Assembly (NCBI RefSeq): GCF_041260155.1
Contig: NC_091944.1
Coordinates: forward strand, 27,451,832-27,515,831
Length of the DNA: 64,000 nucleotides
From: Ptychodera flava
Lineage: Eukaryota > Hemichordata > Enteropneusta > Ptychoderidae
Direction of reading: 5' to 3'
This document shows positions 48,301-60,748 of the stretch, in pieces. Below the pieces are notes generated by a model, which saw only the letters and a program-made list of their open reading frames with translations, did no database searches and was not told the DNA's origin. Both the position numbers and the translations under genes were made by a program. Each line of letters begins with the position of its first letter. The stretch's first letter is position 1.

Positions 48301-50593
48301 TGACTTTGGCATATCCAACATCCAAAGTGCATACGTACCGGCTGTCATGGGACTGGCGCAGATGATTGGACGACCAGGTGTTGGTGCTGTTGGTCACGTG
48401 ACAAAACTCCATCCATGCGTCATTTATGCTCTGTGTATGTTTGTGGGTGGCATTTCATTAATCTTCAGTGTTTACATGAGGAACTTTACAGGTAAGCAGT
48501 TAACGTCTTCAAACTGGCTAATGCTCGATCCAAAGACCAAGCTAAAAACTTGAAGAGTATAATTGTAATGTTTATTACCCAAGCTTCACGGATCACAGCA
48601 ATCTTCTCATGGTTAGTTAAAGTATCATGTTTCAGATTGATCTAAGTATGCTTAACTCATAAGTCTTTGTGTGTCAGTAGTTATAAGGTACTACAAGTAG
48701 TGTTTGTCCCCTTGCCGAGACAGTGCATTTGACAGTCTTGAATAATTTGCATTTGCTAATTAAATATTTCTTAATACATAAAAGTTGTAGAGGTTAGATT
48801 AATTTGAATGTTTGCCGATGAACAATAAACTTTCACTGTAAGTTTTGATCATTTTCCCGGTTTTTTTAAGAGGAGAAATTACAAACTTTCGGTCCCTCAA
48901 ACAGCCTATCTGAAAGCGTTTAAAGTTGATTTTAAGGTTCCGCAAAATGACCTATCAGTCACTATTAGCATATTAATTTTTTCTGAATATTTATATCTCG
49001 ATACGTTAGTCCGATGGTTCAGTATGTAGGTTTCTATGAATGATCTTGGTAGGCTTTGTTCAAATGATCACATAATTTGCTCATAAAATGTTTGAAACAG
49101 CTTTTGCTCTGAGGATGTACTTGTGTTGGTAGCCTTAATTTAGGCATAACCTGATGCCGGTGCATACTTATGAGGCACCGTGGGGCAATGGTTACTGTAC
49201 CGGACTCTCTATCGAAAATGGTGAGTTCGAGACTTTTGCGTACGGTGTTGTGCCCCCAAACAAAGTACTTACTCTTCATTGCTCAATTAGGTAGTGAATT
49301 ATGGGTATCTCATCCTGTAATTTGGTTCGCCTGTTTAATGAAAAATAAAAAAAGAAAGAAAGGATAGGATAATAGCAGTTGCAGACTTATTTCAAGTGAT
49401 CAGTAACAGCTATATTCAGATTAATTACATTAAAGATATGGGATGGACGCTACAGTGCAACTTTTTTGCTATAAAGAAAGCAATCTGATATCTCCTTCAT
49501 TGGTTATTTCTAAATCTTAAACGTAATTGAATTCTGATGTTACCAAATGATGATTAAAATGTGAAGAAGTTCTTTCTTGTAGCAATTTTACTCACTTTAG
49601 GTCAAAACATCGTCGTCTTGATTGGCACCGCTGTTTTAAAATTTAATTAAAGTTCACATTGTGACTTCCGCTGTTTTAACAGCACAAGTCATGATATCAA
49701 TGCAACTTTAGCCTACTTTAGCCTTGCTACTATGAATTGTATCGTACACGTGGATTCTTTCGGGATAGAATATCTAATTAGGCTATCATGTTATCATAAC
49801 TTCTACTAAAATCCAAAAACTTCCGATTGGTCGCTCAACAATTATAGCAAAAATGGATATCAATAGGCAAAATTTCGGATACTAACACACTAGAGTTTGA
49901 CTAGAAATATTTTAGGTGGCTTGGCTCTGTAAGCTGGGATCAAACGCATTCTTCATGTATAGTAGTGTTAGCATATTAGGAAGACCTAACCGTTGCCAAA
50001 GATTGCCAAATGTCCCGATGTAAAACGTTTGCGAACACTACAAGAAAGTGAACAGAACAATGATTTCACTATGCTTCAATCTGCAGTAAAAATATAGATG
50101 ACAACAATTCATTTTAAAGATATATTTCATGACGTGGTTAAATCGTGGACCTAAGTTTTTGACATGTCATTTTCTCATTGTCTTATGACGCGGGCATATC
50201 CAAGCATTTGGCAAAGGAGGAAAATTGAGGGCCCTGATCGGCATTGTCATACTGGCATGTAAATTAGCAGACGACATAAAGAGAACAACTTTTCCGTATC
50301 GATTGGAATAGTCTTTGTCTATTAATATTCACTAATGCCTAACTTATTGAACATCATTTTCCATGTACCATTTGTACCATTTTATTGTTCTAAAAGAACG
50401 TTTTCTTCTTGCCTTATAGGACAAATAATCTTTATTGCTGTATTCGGAGTATCTACTGGCGGATATGTTATACACAATCCGATCGTGGTGAAGTTGCTCC
50501 TTGGACGTGAAAACCTCGGCCACACGATATCCTTTTTCAACATCATAATAGGAGTGTGGTCGTTACTGTTCAGTCCTTTAGGAGGTAAAGTTG

Positions 50594-50653
<60 letters not shown>

Positions 50654-50654
50654 G

Positions 50655-50713
<59 letters not shown>

Positions 50714-50742
50714 TATGCTCGTACGTCTGTATGAGTGTATAA

Positions 50743-50775
<33 letters not shown>

Positions 50776-51242
50776 TGTATGTATGTATGTATGTATGTAT
50801 GTATGTATGTATGTATGTATGTATGTATGTATGTATGTATAATGTTGTATGTGAATTTGCATGAATTAGTTTATGCTTACTGGCAAATTGTCACGATATC
50901 ATGTATGTACGTAGGTTTTCTTCCATGTACTGGCTTTTATTGTTGCATCCTATTATTCATGAAAGTGTCTCAACGAAATATATTACCACGTCATTATTTC
51001 TTCCTGCAATAGGTTGGATACGCGACACTTCGAAATGTTACGATGGATATTTTTGGTTAGCCGGGGCTGCCGAATTAATTGCCGCTGTGTTAGGTGCTGT
51101 TTTACCAATAGTGGACCGGATTGGCCGAAGAGGTGACAGGAAGCAAGAACCTGAAGGTTGTAACGCATGCGCGGATATGAAGACGGCAGCCGAGTCCATA
51201 CGTGAAGCCGTTGCTATTCCAGAAGATTCCACGGCTTTATAG
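45382..51242 (+). CDS. SLC16/MCT-like transporter D (six coding exons)
   Basis: Exons are 45382-45535, 46086-46271, 47328-47884, 48287-48491, 50420-50584 and 51013-51242. All junctions are GT-AG in phases 1,1,0,1,1, giving 498 residues. I chose the ATG at 45382 because the acceptor at 45347 removes the upstream in-frame ATG at 45328, and because it aligns with the starts of the paralogues. Features are PPEGGWGW at residues 6-13, YFNRRF...[10 protein letters not shown] between TM4 and TM5, a loop with SRGRKKYA before TM7, [12 protein letters not shown] in TM8 (Gln324, Arg328), and a Cys/acidic C-tail differing from copy C after RRG. It is expected at a membrane as a 12-TM carrier. No breaks are seen and it is probably functional. 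Exon 3 ends HS instead of the HI of its relatives. Intron 4 carries a SINE and intron 5 is only 428 bp, mostly microsatellite. Confidence 0.9.
49155..49362 (+). mobile_element. tRNA-derived SINE in intron 4 of copy D
   Basis: A tRNA-like head carries an A-box-like GGGCAATGGTTACTG (about 49183-49197) and a B-box-like GAGTTCGAGAC (49223-49233). Next comes the segment GGTGTTGTGCCC...AAAGTACTTACTC...ATTGCTC typical of animal tRNA SINEs. A diverged body with ATGGGTATCT and an A-rich tail (49341-49362) follow. The head no longer folds into a clean cloverleaf, so it is not a working tRNA gene. Confidence 0.7.
50601..50840. repeat. AC / AT / GTAT compound microsatellite in intron 5 of copy D
   Basis: About 20 AC units are followed by a long AT run and then some 22 GTAT units. 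It starts 16 nt after the exon 5 donor and fills most of the intron. Confidence 0.95.
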
Positions 51243-54200
51243 CAGACAATTGAACTACATCGAAAATATCGATTAACAGCAATATTCAGAAAAGAATTAT
51301 GGGTCATAGAATTAAATCTAGCTTGCTCTCTTTTTCTTTTCACCATTGGTACGACAACGATAACACCTGAAAATGAAACACAAACCTTTTTAGGGGTCGA
51401 CCTGGAACTGGAACAATTTTAACGTACAATTCCGAACTCCATGAAATGTGAATTGGCAAACAGGAATCGGAAGGTGGAATTGAGATATAGAAGTACGTGT
51501 AAAATGATCATATAGAGTTATTAAAAACATGTTGATAACATTATATAGCAATATGTTTTATGGTGAAGGTAAATTAGGACGCCCATTGATTTGTTTGCGG
51601 AGGTTGTTCAGTTTGTCAATGCAGTAGAAAAAATGTGTAAATGGTGAAGCGTGAAAAATTTGGGAAAATTTGACTCAATATTATGTGCCTCTGTTTTCGT
51701 GTGAAATAACGTAGGTGACCCATAGACAATTAAGGCAAATGAAAGATATGGTATTACGGCCATCCCTGAAGTAAAATTTTGATGCCTGAATAATACAAAA
51801 GAAAGCTTAAGCATGACAGGTAATGAGATGTTTCCTCTTATCCCTCCAGCTTTACTAATCATATCGAAACAACACAATTTCATGAGCAACTACTGAATTT
51901 GAATTCAAGTATCATATTTTATTTATGCAATTTAATTTATTTCAATAAATCGTGTTACCTACAAGGACTGCAACTTCTCATTGCATTAATTCATTGCATT
52001 TTCCAAGCAAAACTTTCCCAGCGGTATTGAGATGTAATAGGTTTATTGTGCACAATATGTTTTTGTTATATCCAACAGTAGATAACAATGTACAAATGTA
52101 AATAAATAGGTGAATTGAAATATAACAATAACAAAAAATAAACAATAAAATATTAAAAACACATTAAAATGTATAAAGATGTATTTTATTACGAATATGT
52201 TTACTTGTCCAGTTCAGGTACTCATTATGCGCAAGCTATAAATGTGAAAGTGAACATTGTTGCCATGTATTTGTTACTACCTGTAGCTGAGATTGTTAAT
52301 GGAGGGTACAAGATGCAGAGATTGTTTGGAAGTTTTAGTGCCACAGAAATTTGCATACCCATGATAACATTATACCCAATCCCGTGGTAAATAGATTGCA
52401 GCAGTAGACCTTAGAAAAGAGGTGATCGACATTTAAAAATAATGTCTGAGTTGAATTTGGTGCTGTAGCAATTGAAACTGTGTTATTGAAACACAAATTA
52501 CAATTATCATTACTGTAAAGATTATCAATAGCAACTTTAGAATACTACAACGCATAGGCGCACATTTGTCACGCTTAATTTTGGGTACCTCGACATCTAG
52601 ATCATTTAGAAAGTGAGCTATATTTCATTGCAGGAAAATAGAGTTAGGTTAGGCTCATGAATGAGACTAAAGATTTCGGATTTAGATACACCGATAAATG
52701 TGGTTTATTGTGTTTACAGTGAGTAGACCGAGAAAAGTTGAAGTATATTAGCTCAACGGTTAAGACTTCGATATCGTTAGCATCTGATTGTGAAGTAGCT
52801 AGTGCAACAGAGCTTGCTTTGACAAAGATCGCACAGCCATAGTGTTGGTGTGACCGTTAGATAGCAAGGACTATGGCAGGATTAAATGGGAGGTGTTATC
52901 CCTTCATCTGTGATTACCTTGCAAGCCGATAAAGTCACATTTTACAGTGCAGCAGAGTTCCATAAAAACATGCTGAGGAGAGGTCGAAATCCCCTCTACG
53001 TCGGAACTACACCGTCAGTTATGTAAAAGTTTACCTACCATGATATTATGCGTGCGATGGCGAAAGTTACATTCCGACCACGCCATCAATGTTATTCGGT
53101 AATTTTGAAACAGGCGATCGGAGAAATGAAAAGAAAACCCTGTATTTAACTCCGATTTAAACTCCGGTTTGTCACCTATTATTGAGGTGTGGACATTTTT
53201 TAATATTAGTTTAAATGGAGAAGTGTTGTAAACATTGATGGTCTTATTTATCATAAAATAGTAACGAAAATTACCCTCTTCCAAAATCATAGACCCTTTT
53301 TTTTCTTTAATTGGTCTCTAAAATTAGTTTTGTACAGAGAGACTAAATTGATAGACTGCGTTTTTTGTACTTTCATAGAGATAAACGTATCTATGTTCGT
53401 ATTACTGCGCAGTATGACTCCAAGAATGGAATGTGCACATAGCTTGTTGAAAATCAAACACTCACATTATTCGCAAATATGTTTTCGTAGGATCGTATCA
53501 GACGATTGTGAGAAGACGTTTGCAACTGGTAGTCAAATTATGAAATCGCAAATCAATATTCATTTTTCTATTTACGTTTCGATCAGTGCGGTTGGACATG
53601 GTTGTAGTACTATTGTAAGGATAACTCACAACAATGTGTAGAGCACAGTATATGATCACTAACATTCAGAAAGGACGAGAGTGTAACCGTTGTATGGCCA
53701 TATTTTACAATACAAGCACATCTGTCAAGGGATTGACACCGATTTCAAGTAAAAGCTTCGTTACATATTATACAAATTAAGGCATTGACAAGATTTTAAC
53801 CAAGGAAGATCAGTTACAGTTGCCAACCACACCATGGATACCGGCTCTTGATAAAACACCGTGCAAATGTACAGTATTATACAATTGGTCTGCGATACGT
53901 CGAAGAGGTTAACGCTCGGTCTGTCGACATTAACGCAGGGATTTCAAAGTATTGTTTCGCTGTGCTTTAACGAAGTTACATAAATATAAACATGAAGTGT
54001 TAACACTTTAAACATGTATGAAATTCAGAAACAAACAATGTCAAAAATCTCCATATTGAATTCGTTGAAGAAGGACACCTCCAACCAAACTTTGACAATG
54101 ACAATGCCATGTTTTTTTTTATCGTACAGTCTTTATTCTTTCAGTGCACTTCTCATGCGAGGCGATACACCTTGTATCACATGTTGTTGAACAAATCCCC

Positions 54201-54824
54201 GAAATCATAAACCGTAATAACGCTTAACCGCGTCTTAGGTAGTAATTGCTGACAGTCACTTCAAATGCTGGCGATGAATAAAATACTAAATGATGCTTTA
54301 GTCTTTACGATTGAGGGATATTACTGCGGAAAGTCGACTCACATTGGCGTTGTACAAAAGTTCTGACACTATCCAACTTGTTGATGGAAGTTCTGCCCCA
54401 ACTCCTTACATAACTCTTGCTGCCCCGCTGATGCGAAAACCGTGGAGCCTAACTGAAAGTTCAAATATAAAACAATTTGTGGCACTATATATTTGCCGAA
54501 ATTTCAAAAAATCCAAATGGGCTACAGTGGAAGCGTTGATTCGGAGAAGCAATGTTTCTACTCTGCCTAGCATAAAGCGAGAAAAATAAAATGTCCCATC
54601 GGACAAAAGCTGTTTATTCTTCTTAAAGTTTTAGATGTGGACGGACTACCTTTATCGGAAGCTAAATGTACACAATGATACACATTCATGAACATAAGAA
54701 TATGAAATTGTATTAATGAACAGTCGGAAACTAGTTTCAGACTACTAAACTGTGTCAGAAGTTGGTCTTGTGATTCTTACTTAATGGAGAAAGTGACAAA
54801 TGACAGAAAAGACTGACTTATGGT
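51243..54824. other. Intergenic DNA after copy D
   Basis: The first about 240 bp resemble the flank after copy C (CAGACAATT, CTGGAACTGG..CAATTT.A and CATGAAATG.GAA blocks), so the duplicated unit extends here. Beyond that I see only short ORFs and AT-rich sequence. Confidence 0.4.
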
Positions 54825-54825
54825 G

Positions 54826-55340
54826 AATTTCAAAATAGCTTGGAATGGCAACGTGCTTGGGTGATTAGAAAAAAATCGTTTCTGGCGATAGAAAATACGC
54901 CACTGCATCCTTGGCAAAGTTCTCCTTTGATGGATTTTCCAACAATTTAACCCAATACGACGTCCACTATTCTCACTTACAGAACACGTTCAGTGTAGGA
55001 AACACCAATCGTTGTACCGACCCGTACACACTGTACCGAGAAAAAAACTTTTGTTAGCGTTCTGTGCAGTTTCATCGCCGGGAAACGTGATAAAGGCAAT
55101 GTAAGAATGTTCAAATAGTAAGTGTACGTTAGAGTTTTTCAATGGGAGCACTACAACACTAACGATGTTGACTGTAGCACAGTGAACGTCGTATTGGGTT
55201 AAATTGTTGCAAAATTTATCGAAGGAGAACGTTTGTAATGAATGCAGCTCAGGTGGCGTTATTTTCTATCGCCAGAATTGTAATAGGCAACGTTTCTCTT
55301 ATCCCCCAAGTATGTTGTAATTCCAAGCTATTTTGAAATT
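54826..55340. mobile_element. 515-bp fold-back element
   Basis: AATTTCAAAATAGCTTGGAA (54826-54845) pairs with TTCCAAGCTATTTTGAAATT (55321-55340). Inward, TCTGGCGATAGAAAATA, GTTCTCCTT.GAT and AACAATTTAACCCAATACGA also have inverted partners, so the arms reach about 170 bp. There is no ORF and no clear target duplication. Confidence 0.75.
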
Positions 55341-55341
55341 T

Positions 55342-56825
55342 TCTGTAACAAGAATTGTAATAGGCAAGGAAAATATGTATAAATAATAGGTGTGGGTCCA
55401 CAAGACATTGGGAACGTGAATAAAGAGTACTTCCTGATAGAAACACGAGTCAGACTCAAATGTTTGTGGAGTAGGTCAGCTAGGTAGGTGGTGATAAAGG
55501 ACAAAATGATTCAGACAACCTAGGGTTAAGGTTCACGGTCAATTTACCTTTGGCAGTCAAATCATGCTACCAATAAAGGTTTTGTTGTTTGAATAATGAT
55601 ATTGTTCAACTCGCAGTGACATGCCAAACATGCGTTTTGTTACGGCATGAAACTTGGATTATTTTGGTGGTGTATTGCCACCGATTTTGATTTCTTTAAG
55701 ATCCATCTATTTTTTTCTGTTTTTTAAGGAAATTGGAGACGTTGCTGTAACTGGCCGTGCGGAGACTTTAGCAATCACATAGTTTTCGTCAATCCACTGG
55801 CTTTGCCAGTGCATCCCTCTAAGAATATAAACAAACCTTACTCATGTCGTCATATCATCATCGAGGTTCATTTGCAGAGATTGATGCAGAGATTGATCGA
55901 AGAGTCAGCTGGTCTACTCTGGTAAGTAAGAAACATTTTACTTCGAAAATCCATAATCGGATTATTAAAATCACACTCAAATAGAGTGGGAATGACTGTT
56001 TAGAGTAGCTATATCTGTACATGTGTTGTTGCACTCAGTTCGGTCACTATAGACAAAATTTATACGATTTGATTTGCCTTCGAGAGACTGGTTTGTCTGC
56101 CTCTTGTCTGCAGTGACCGTCGCCGCATACGGGTATATCTATGCGATTTTGGTACGAAATGCGCGACATATAGTACAACCCACAAGGGCTTTCCTTACGT
56201 CGCGAATCGCACCACTTCAAGGGTTATTGATATAACATTTATTATATCAACATTTTGTTTCTGTCGTTGAAAAGTGTTCTCCGAGGTTTTAAAACCCCCA
56301 AATATACAGAGAATGGAAAAGAAAACGGAACGGACATTCAGCATTCGACACCGACCATTAGGCCGTGGCAGGTTAAATTTGCACGCGTAGCGAATACCGA
56401 CAGAGGGCACGGGCACTATTGTTCTTAATTAATAGTCTGAATAAACCGAGCTTATTTGATAATACAATCTTCGATGATAACAGATACGTGTACAAGAAAA
56501 TTGATAACAGAATGCCGTTCAGATTGAAATGCCGACTGAGCTACATCACCAGATCACGGTTGGACCCAATCTCTGCGCAGAGATGGTAGCGTACGTTGAT
56601 AATTATAACCTATCTAGGGAGTCTCAGCAGTAGCCACATCAATCTCTGCCACCCGCGACACTTTACAGCCACATTTTGGGTGTTGCACGTTTCCAAAAGT
56701 ATACATTTTCTTTAAATATAATAGTTCGCGCAGGCGGCCGCCAGCGACTCACTGGAACGCATGCATTAGTACAGCACGATTAACTTAACATTCTTGACGG
56801 CATGTTCGCCGCCATTGCAATCATA
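55342..56825. other. Intergenic; no supported gene
   Basis: A donor-like CTCTG|GTAAGTAAG at about 55920 follows a short purine-rich stretch. It could belong to an untranslated leader of copy E, but there is nothing to compare it with. Confidence 0.25.
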
Positions 56826-56990
56826 GAGTCTGGTGGGCTGATGTGTAGCGTTTCGGAAGCTGTTATCCAATTGATTGGCTGAATTTTACCGTTATAATTA
56901 AATAATACAAATTTAAGTTACGGCGAATAGTGGCAATCGACCAATCAGATAAAACCTTTCGGGGACACTGCACATCAGCAGAGTCTGTGT
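56826..56990. mobile_element. Short fold-back (MITE-like)
   Basis: GAGTCTG..GGCTGATGTG at the left pairs with CACATCAGCAGAGTCTG at the right (56971-56987). CGGAAG.TGTTATC and GATTGGCTGA on the left have inverted partners CCAATCAGATAAAACCTTTC on the right. About 165 bp without an ORF. Confidence 0.55.
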
Positions 56991-57339
56991 CAAGGATCAG
57001 TGCCCCGGTCACCGCCGTGGCGCAAAGTACGCTGTAACGCTGAGTAGTCGGTCTCAGCTCAGCGAGCTGGCTGCACGCTGGCTGTGAGGCTATCAACACA
57101 TGTGACGAAGAAGAATATCTTCAAAATATCTTAATCCAAACCATCTATTACGAACAGTGAACAGTCACTTTGTTGAAATTACCTATCTGCGCGAGCTTAT
57201 GGGCTCAGCCCTGGAGTGATATTGCTTCGAACCCAAAAAATATAGATTAATAAAAAGTACACCAGTTTCAATATCGATCCTCGATTCCTTGAACACTTGC
57301 AAAACATATAGACAGGGAGTTTCATGAGCATAGCAGTAT

Positions 57340-59650
57340 TTCAGCATGATAGGACTTTTGAACTACTATTTGATGTTTTATAGCCCAATCGTCATCAACC
57401 AAGACATCTGGAGGTCTCCATTTACGCTTGAGAATACCAGACTTTACATAATAACAACAGGACTATCTGAAGTTTTAGCTTTATCAACAACCCTGTCAAA
57501 CAAACACAAAATATCTTGGTCCTTGTGTTGTTCTTTAATAAGATGTGATCTAGAAAATGTCTGACTTTGGCCAAGGAAAGTTTACTGGAGGTTTCAAATC
57601 AATTGGGGATAAGGAATGGTCCGTATCAAATACCTGACTTGGAAAGGTGTCATTTAAGCCAATGTCTGTGATGTCATTTTTGAGAATGTTTTGATCATTG
57701 GAAGTTTGCTTTGACAAGGCTCAAGTAACAGCACATGCAGGATACACTATGGAATTTTCCAATCAATTGGCTCCGGATTCTGATTCAAACTAGGTTTATC
57801 GGTGACAAGTGGATTTGTAATGACCTTGTCCCTAGCAAGGTCCTGAAGGTCGTTTCCAAGAAGAAGGTGAAACCTTCTAAAGGCATCAAAAGGCCTAATA
57901 CCTAAAGTCACAGGTCCAGAAACAAAGTCGAAGACAAATAGACATTATGGAGAGGAACAGGAATGTAGTCATTACAATCTACCCCTTAATAAGAACTTTA
58001 GAACCTGAAATGACTTTTCTGAAACGGCAGGGTATCTGCCAATAAAAGCGACTGGGAATCCTCAGTATCTCTTTGAATTTTGACAGGGGTAGCGGCAGAC
58101 AAATCACTAGAAAGTGATAATAAACCATCATGAATAAATGGTTCGAAAGTACCCATAATGCTATCTTGAGAGAAATTGACCTTGACCTCATTGATTGGGG
58201 ATGATTATTAGACTCTAATTGAGATAATGAAGAAATAAAGCCGGTGGGCTTAGATCCAGTTTGACCACTCCGACCTTCAGATTTTCTTTTCAATTTGAAA
58301 CAATTTGACATTAAATGACCGCCTTCTTACAATAAAGACAAGAAGTACTGACTTGTTTGCCAGGAGGGGATTCAGACATGAGATCTGATGACATAGAATT
58401 GTTGCTTGAACTCTGTGAACTGTTATCATTTGGTTTCCTACTCTCTTTGAGAAATCTTGTATGAAAAGGAGGAGTTAAATTTCCCTGCACTGTAATAGTA
58501 GGAGAAGGAACGGGATGATTTGCTAACAAATTAAGAGTAATGAGTCAATGAATAATCATCAGTCAAACGTGCAGCAGCCATTAACGTATCAGTTTTGTTC
58601 ATCGATAAATGTCTTGATGTCACTTCGGATGCATCTTTGTATTCCTCAATCAGAATGAGCAGCCTTATTTTGCATGATCTCGACAAACTTTCCAAGAAGA
58701 ACACCAACAGCCAAACAGTTGTTCAAATTGAATATAATTGTCCGGTTGGACAGTTGCCCAAATTGAACATAAGTTTGATCTTTCACTTTCTCAGTCTCTA
58801 AATTTGTGACGATAAGCTTCCAGCACCAACTCATAACCCTTGAGTATTAATTCCTTCTCAGAATCATAATCTGAAGCCTGTCTTATTGACAACTGAATGT
58901 AAATTTCTCTGGCTTAACCCAACAAAAAAAACACAGACCAGAATCTTCTCGGCTAATCCAGACTCTATGCAATTTTCTCGAAATGAAAGAAATATTTGTC
59001 AACAACCTTTTCTTGAAAAGATGGAACTAACCTTAAGTGTTTAGTGATGTCAAACTTGTCTGAAGTGGAATTATTTGCTGGATTTTCAGGCTCTTATCAT
59101 TTGACTTCCGTCTGTAGTCGTTGCTCTTCTAATCTGACTTTGTCTTGTCGTTCCCTTTCATTTTCTTGTCTCTCTTTCTCTATCTCTGCCTTTCTTCCAT
59201 TTGTAACACTTTCTGTCTTTGTCTTTCTTCCATTTACAATCTTTGCTTTTCTTTGATTTCCAATTCCAGTTTCTTTTGTTCCAAATTTGTCTACATTTCT
59301 AATTTTAATTTTTTGAGTTCCAAGGCAGACGCAGGCACATAATCCTTCAAGGCGGACTCCTTAAAATCGTTTATACTAACTCAATGTTTTGCAATATTGT
59401 ACTGAATTTCCCTCTTGTGCAATTGATCTTTTAAGCCCTACTGTAAGAGACTGGGCAAATTAAATGTGGTCGTTTTTCTGAGAGAATACAATGGTTCCTG
59501 GTTGAATTCTGCCATGATGCAAAATCGCCGAGTACACGATGCTAAGAGGCAATGCGTTTGCAATGATTATGTAAAGACGAGCAAAACAGCGCCAAACTTC
59601 AAAAACTGTTCACTCCCGGACGAGCCCAAAATTTCTGTTACGACAGAAAA
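57340..59650 (-). mobile_element. Fossil Ty3/Gypsy-type LTR element, broken
   Basis: Minus-strand remains of a Gypsy-type element can be recognised: gag with a CCHC zinc-knuckle region (about 58290-58350), a protease-like stretch, and a piece resembling the region before the integrase core (57340-57560). A sequence like a tRNA-Pro primer-binding site lies near 59615-59635 and hints that the 5' LTR edge lies near 59640. It is broken in many places and is not a whole element. I could not pair two LTRs inside the window, so its age cannot be measured here; the extent of decay suggests it is old. Confidence 0.55.
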
Positions 59651-60735
59651 GACGGTGAATTCAGCACTTTTATTTAAAATCTAGAATTTCTATTGATATG
59701 CTAATTAATGTTCTAGAATATCTTCAAATGTAATAAACATGACTTTCTAGAAAATTCTAAACTTGACGAATTGAAGTCAAGGTAATGGAGGAGAGTGACC
59801 TTAAATCCATGACCTTCAGAATATTCTACCAGATTAGACTCAGGTCATGGATGGGGGATGACCTACATAACAATGCGATTATCGAAATCGAACTTCACTG
59901 GCGTCCACTTCAAATGAAAGATCAATCAAAGTTGTTCACTTGGCAGATAAGTGTTTGATTGATTGATTGCTTGCATGGCACTGGTTAAACTGAATAAAGT
60001 AACTACGGTAGTATACGCCTCTAAACTGCAAGGCTTGCTCTTCTGCTCAAACTTTCCAAAAGAAAACTTTAGCAAGGAAAACATAAGTACTTGAAAAAAA
60101 CATAACATAACATACACCGATATTTGAAATTCAAAGTGGCAGCCAGCCCTATGTTAACTCAATGGCAAAAGTAACAGTTTCGATCTTCACAAAACCAAGA
60201 AAACTTTATTTACACAGAAACCTTTAAAATGAGCCAGTACATGTGTAAGAACAGAAAAGTGTCGTAATATTAGGTACTCCGAATATCTATCCCTGAAGCA
60301 CATCCAAATTTAATACAAAAATGACGTAAATTGTCGAAGAAAAGATAAGCGCCACATTTTATTCAAACAAATGTGGAGCTTTTACAAAAATACATACGAA
60401 GTTTATATGGCTTGTATAAATTTGACTAACGATTTCTTAACAGTACCCCTTGCATTCTTTGGCTCCTAAAACAGATGGTAGGTTTATGCCATTCATACAT
60501 GTGTTGAAAACACTTCAGTAGTGAACATTTTATTTATATTGCAGGCATACTTTCTGGTTTTATTAGAATTCTTATGTAAAGTAAACTATAATTCTGCAAT
60601 TCTGACTGCCCTCCATCACTATATCGAGTGATAACAACAGCAACAACAACAACAACAACAACAACAAGAATCATCATCATCATCATCATAACCATAATGT
60701 TGATGGGAAAGTGTATCTTTCTTAAATCATTACAG
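59651..60735. other. Stretch between the LTR fossil and copy E
   Basis: It may include LTR sequence of the fossil at its left. At the right end is a CAA/TCA microsatellite (60632-60690) and an acceptor CATTACAG (60728-60735), 13 nt before the start codon of copy E. Confidence 0.35.
60632..60690. repeat. CAA / TCA trinucleotide microsatellite
   Basis: About nine CAA units followed by about six TCA units, just upstream of the first coding exon of copy E. Confidence 0.9.
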
Positions 60736-60748
60736 ATATTGAAAAGAA

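Noticed and set aside
49170-49235. Functional tRNA gene
   Set aside because: There are A- and B-box-like parts but no clean cloverleaf, and a SINE body and A-rich tail follow.
52760-52830. tRNA-like or SINE head (AGCTCAACGGTTAAGAC)
   Set aside because: An A-box-like stretch only; no B box at the right distance and no SINE body.
54311-54589. 92-codon ORF
   Set aside because: No domain, no conservation to compare, no splice context; length within chance for this region.
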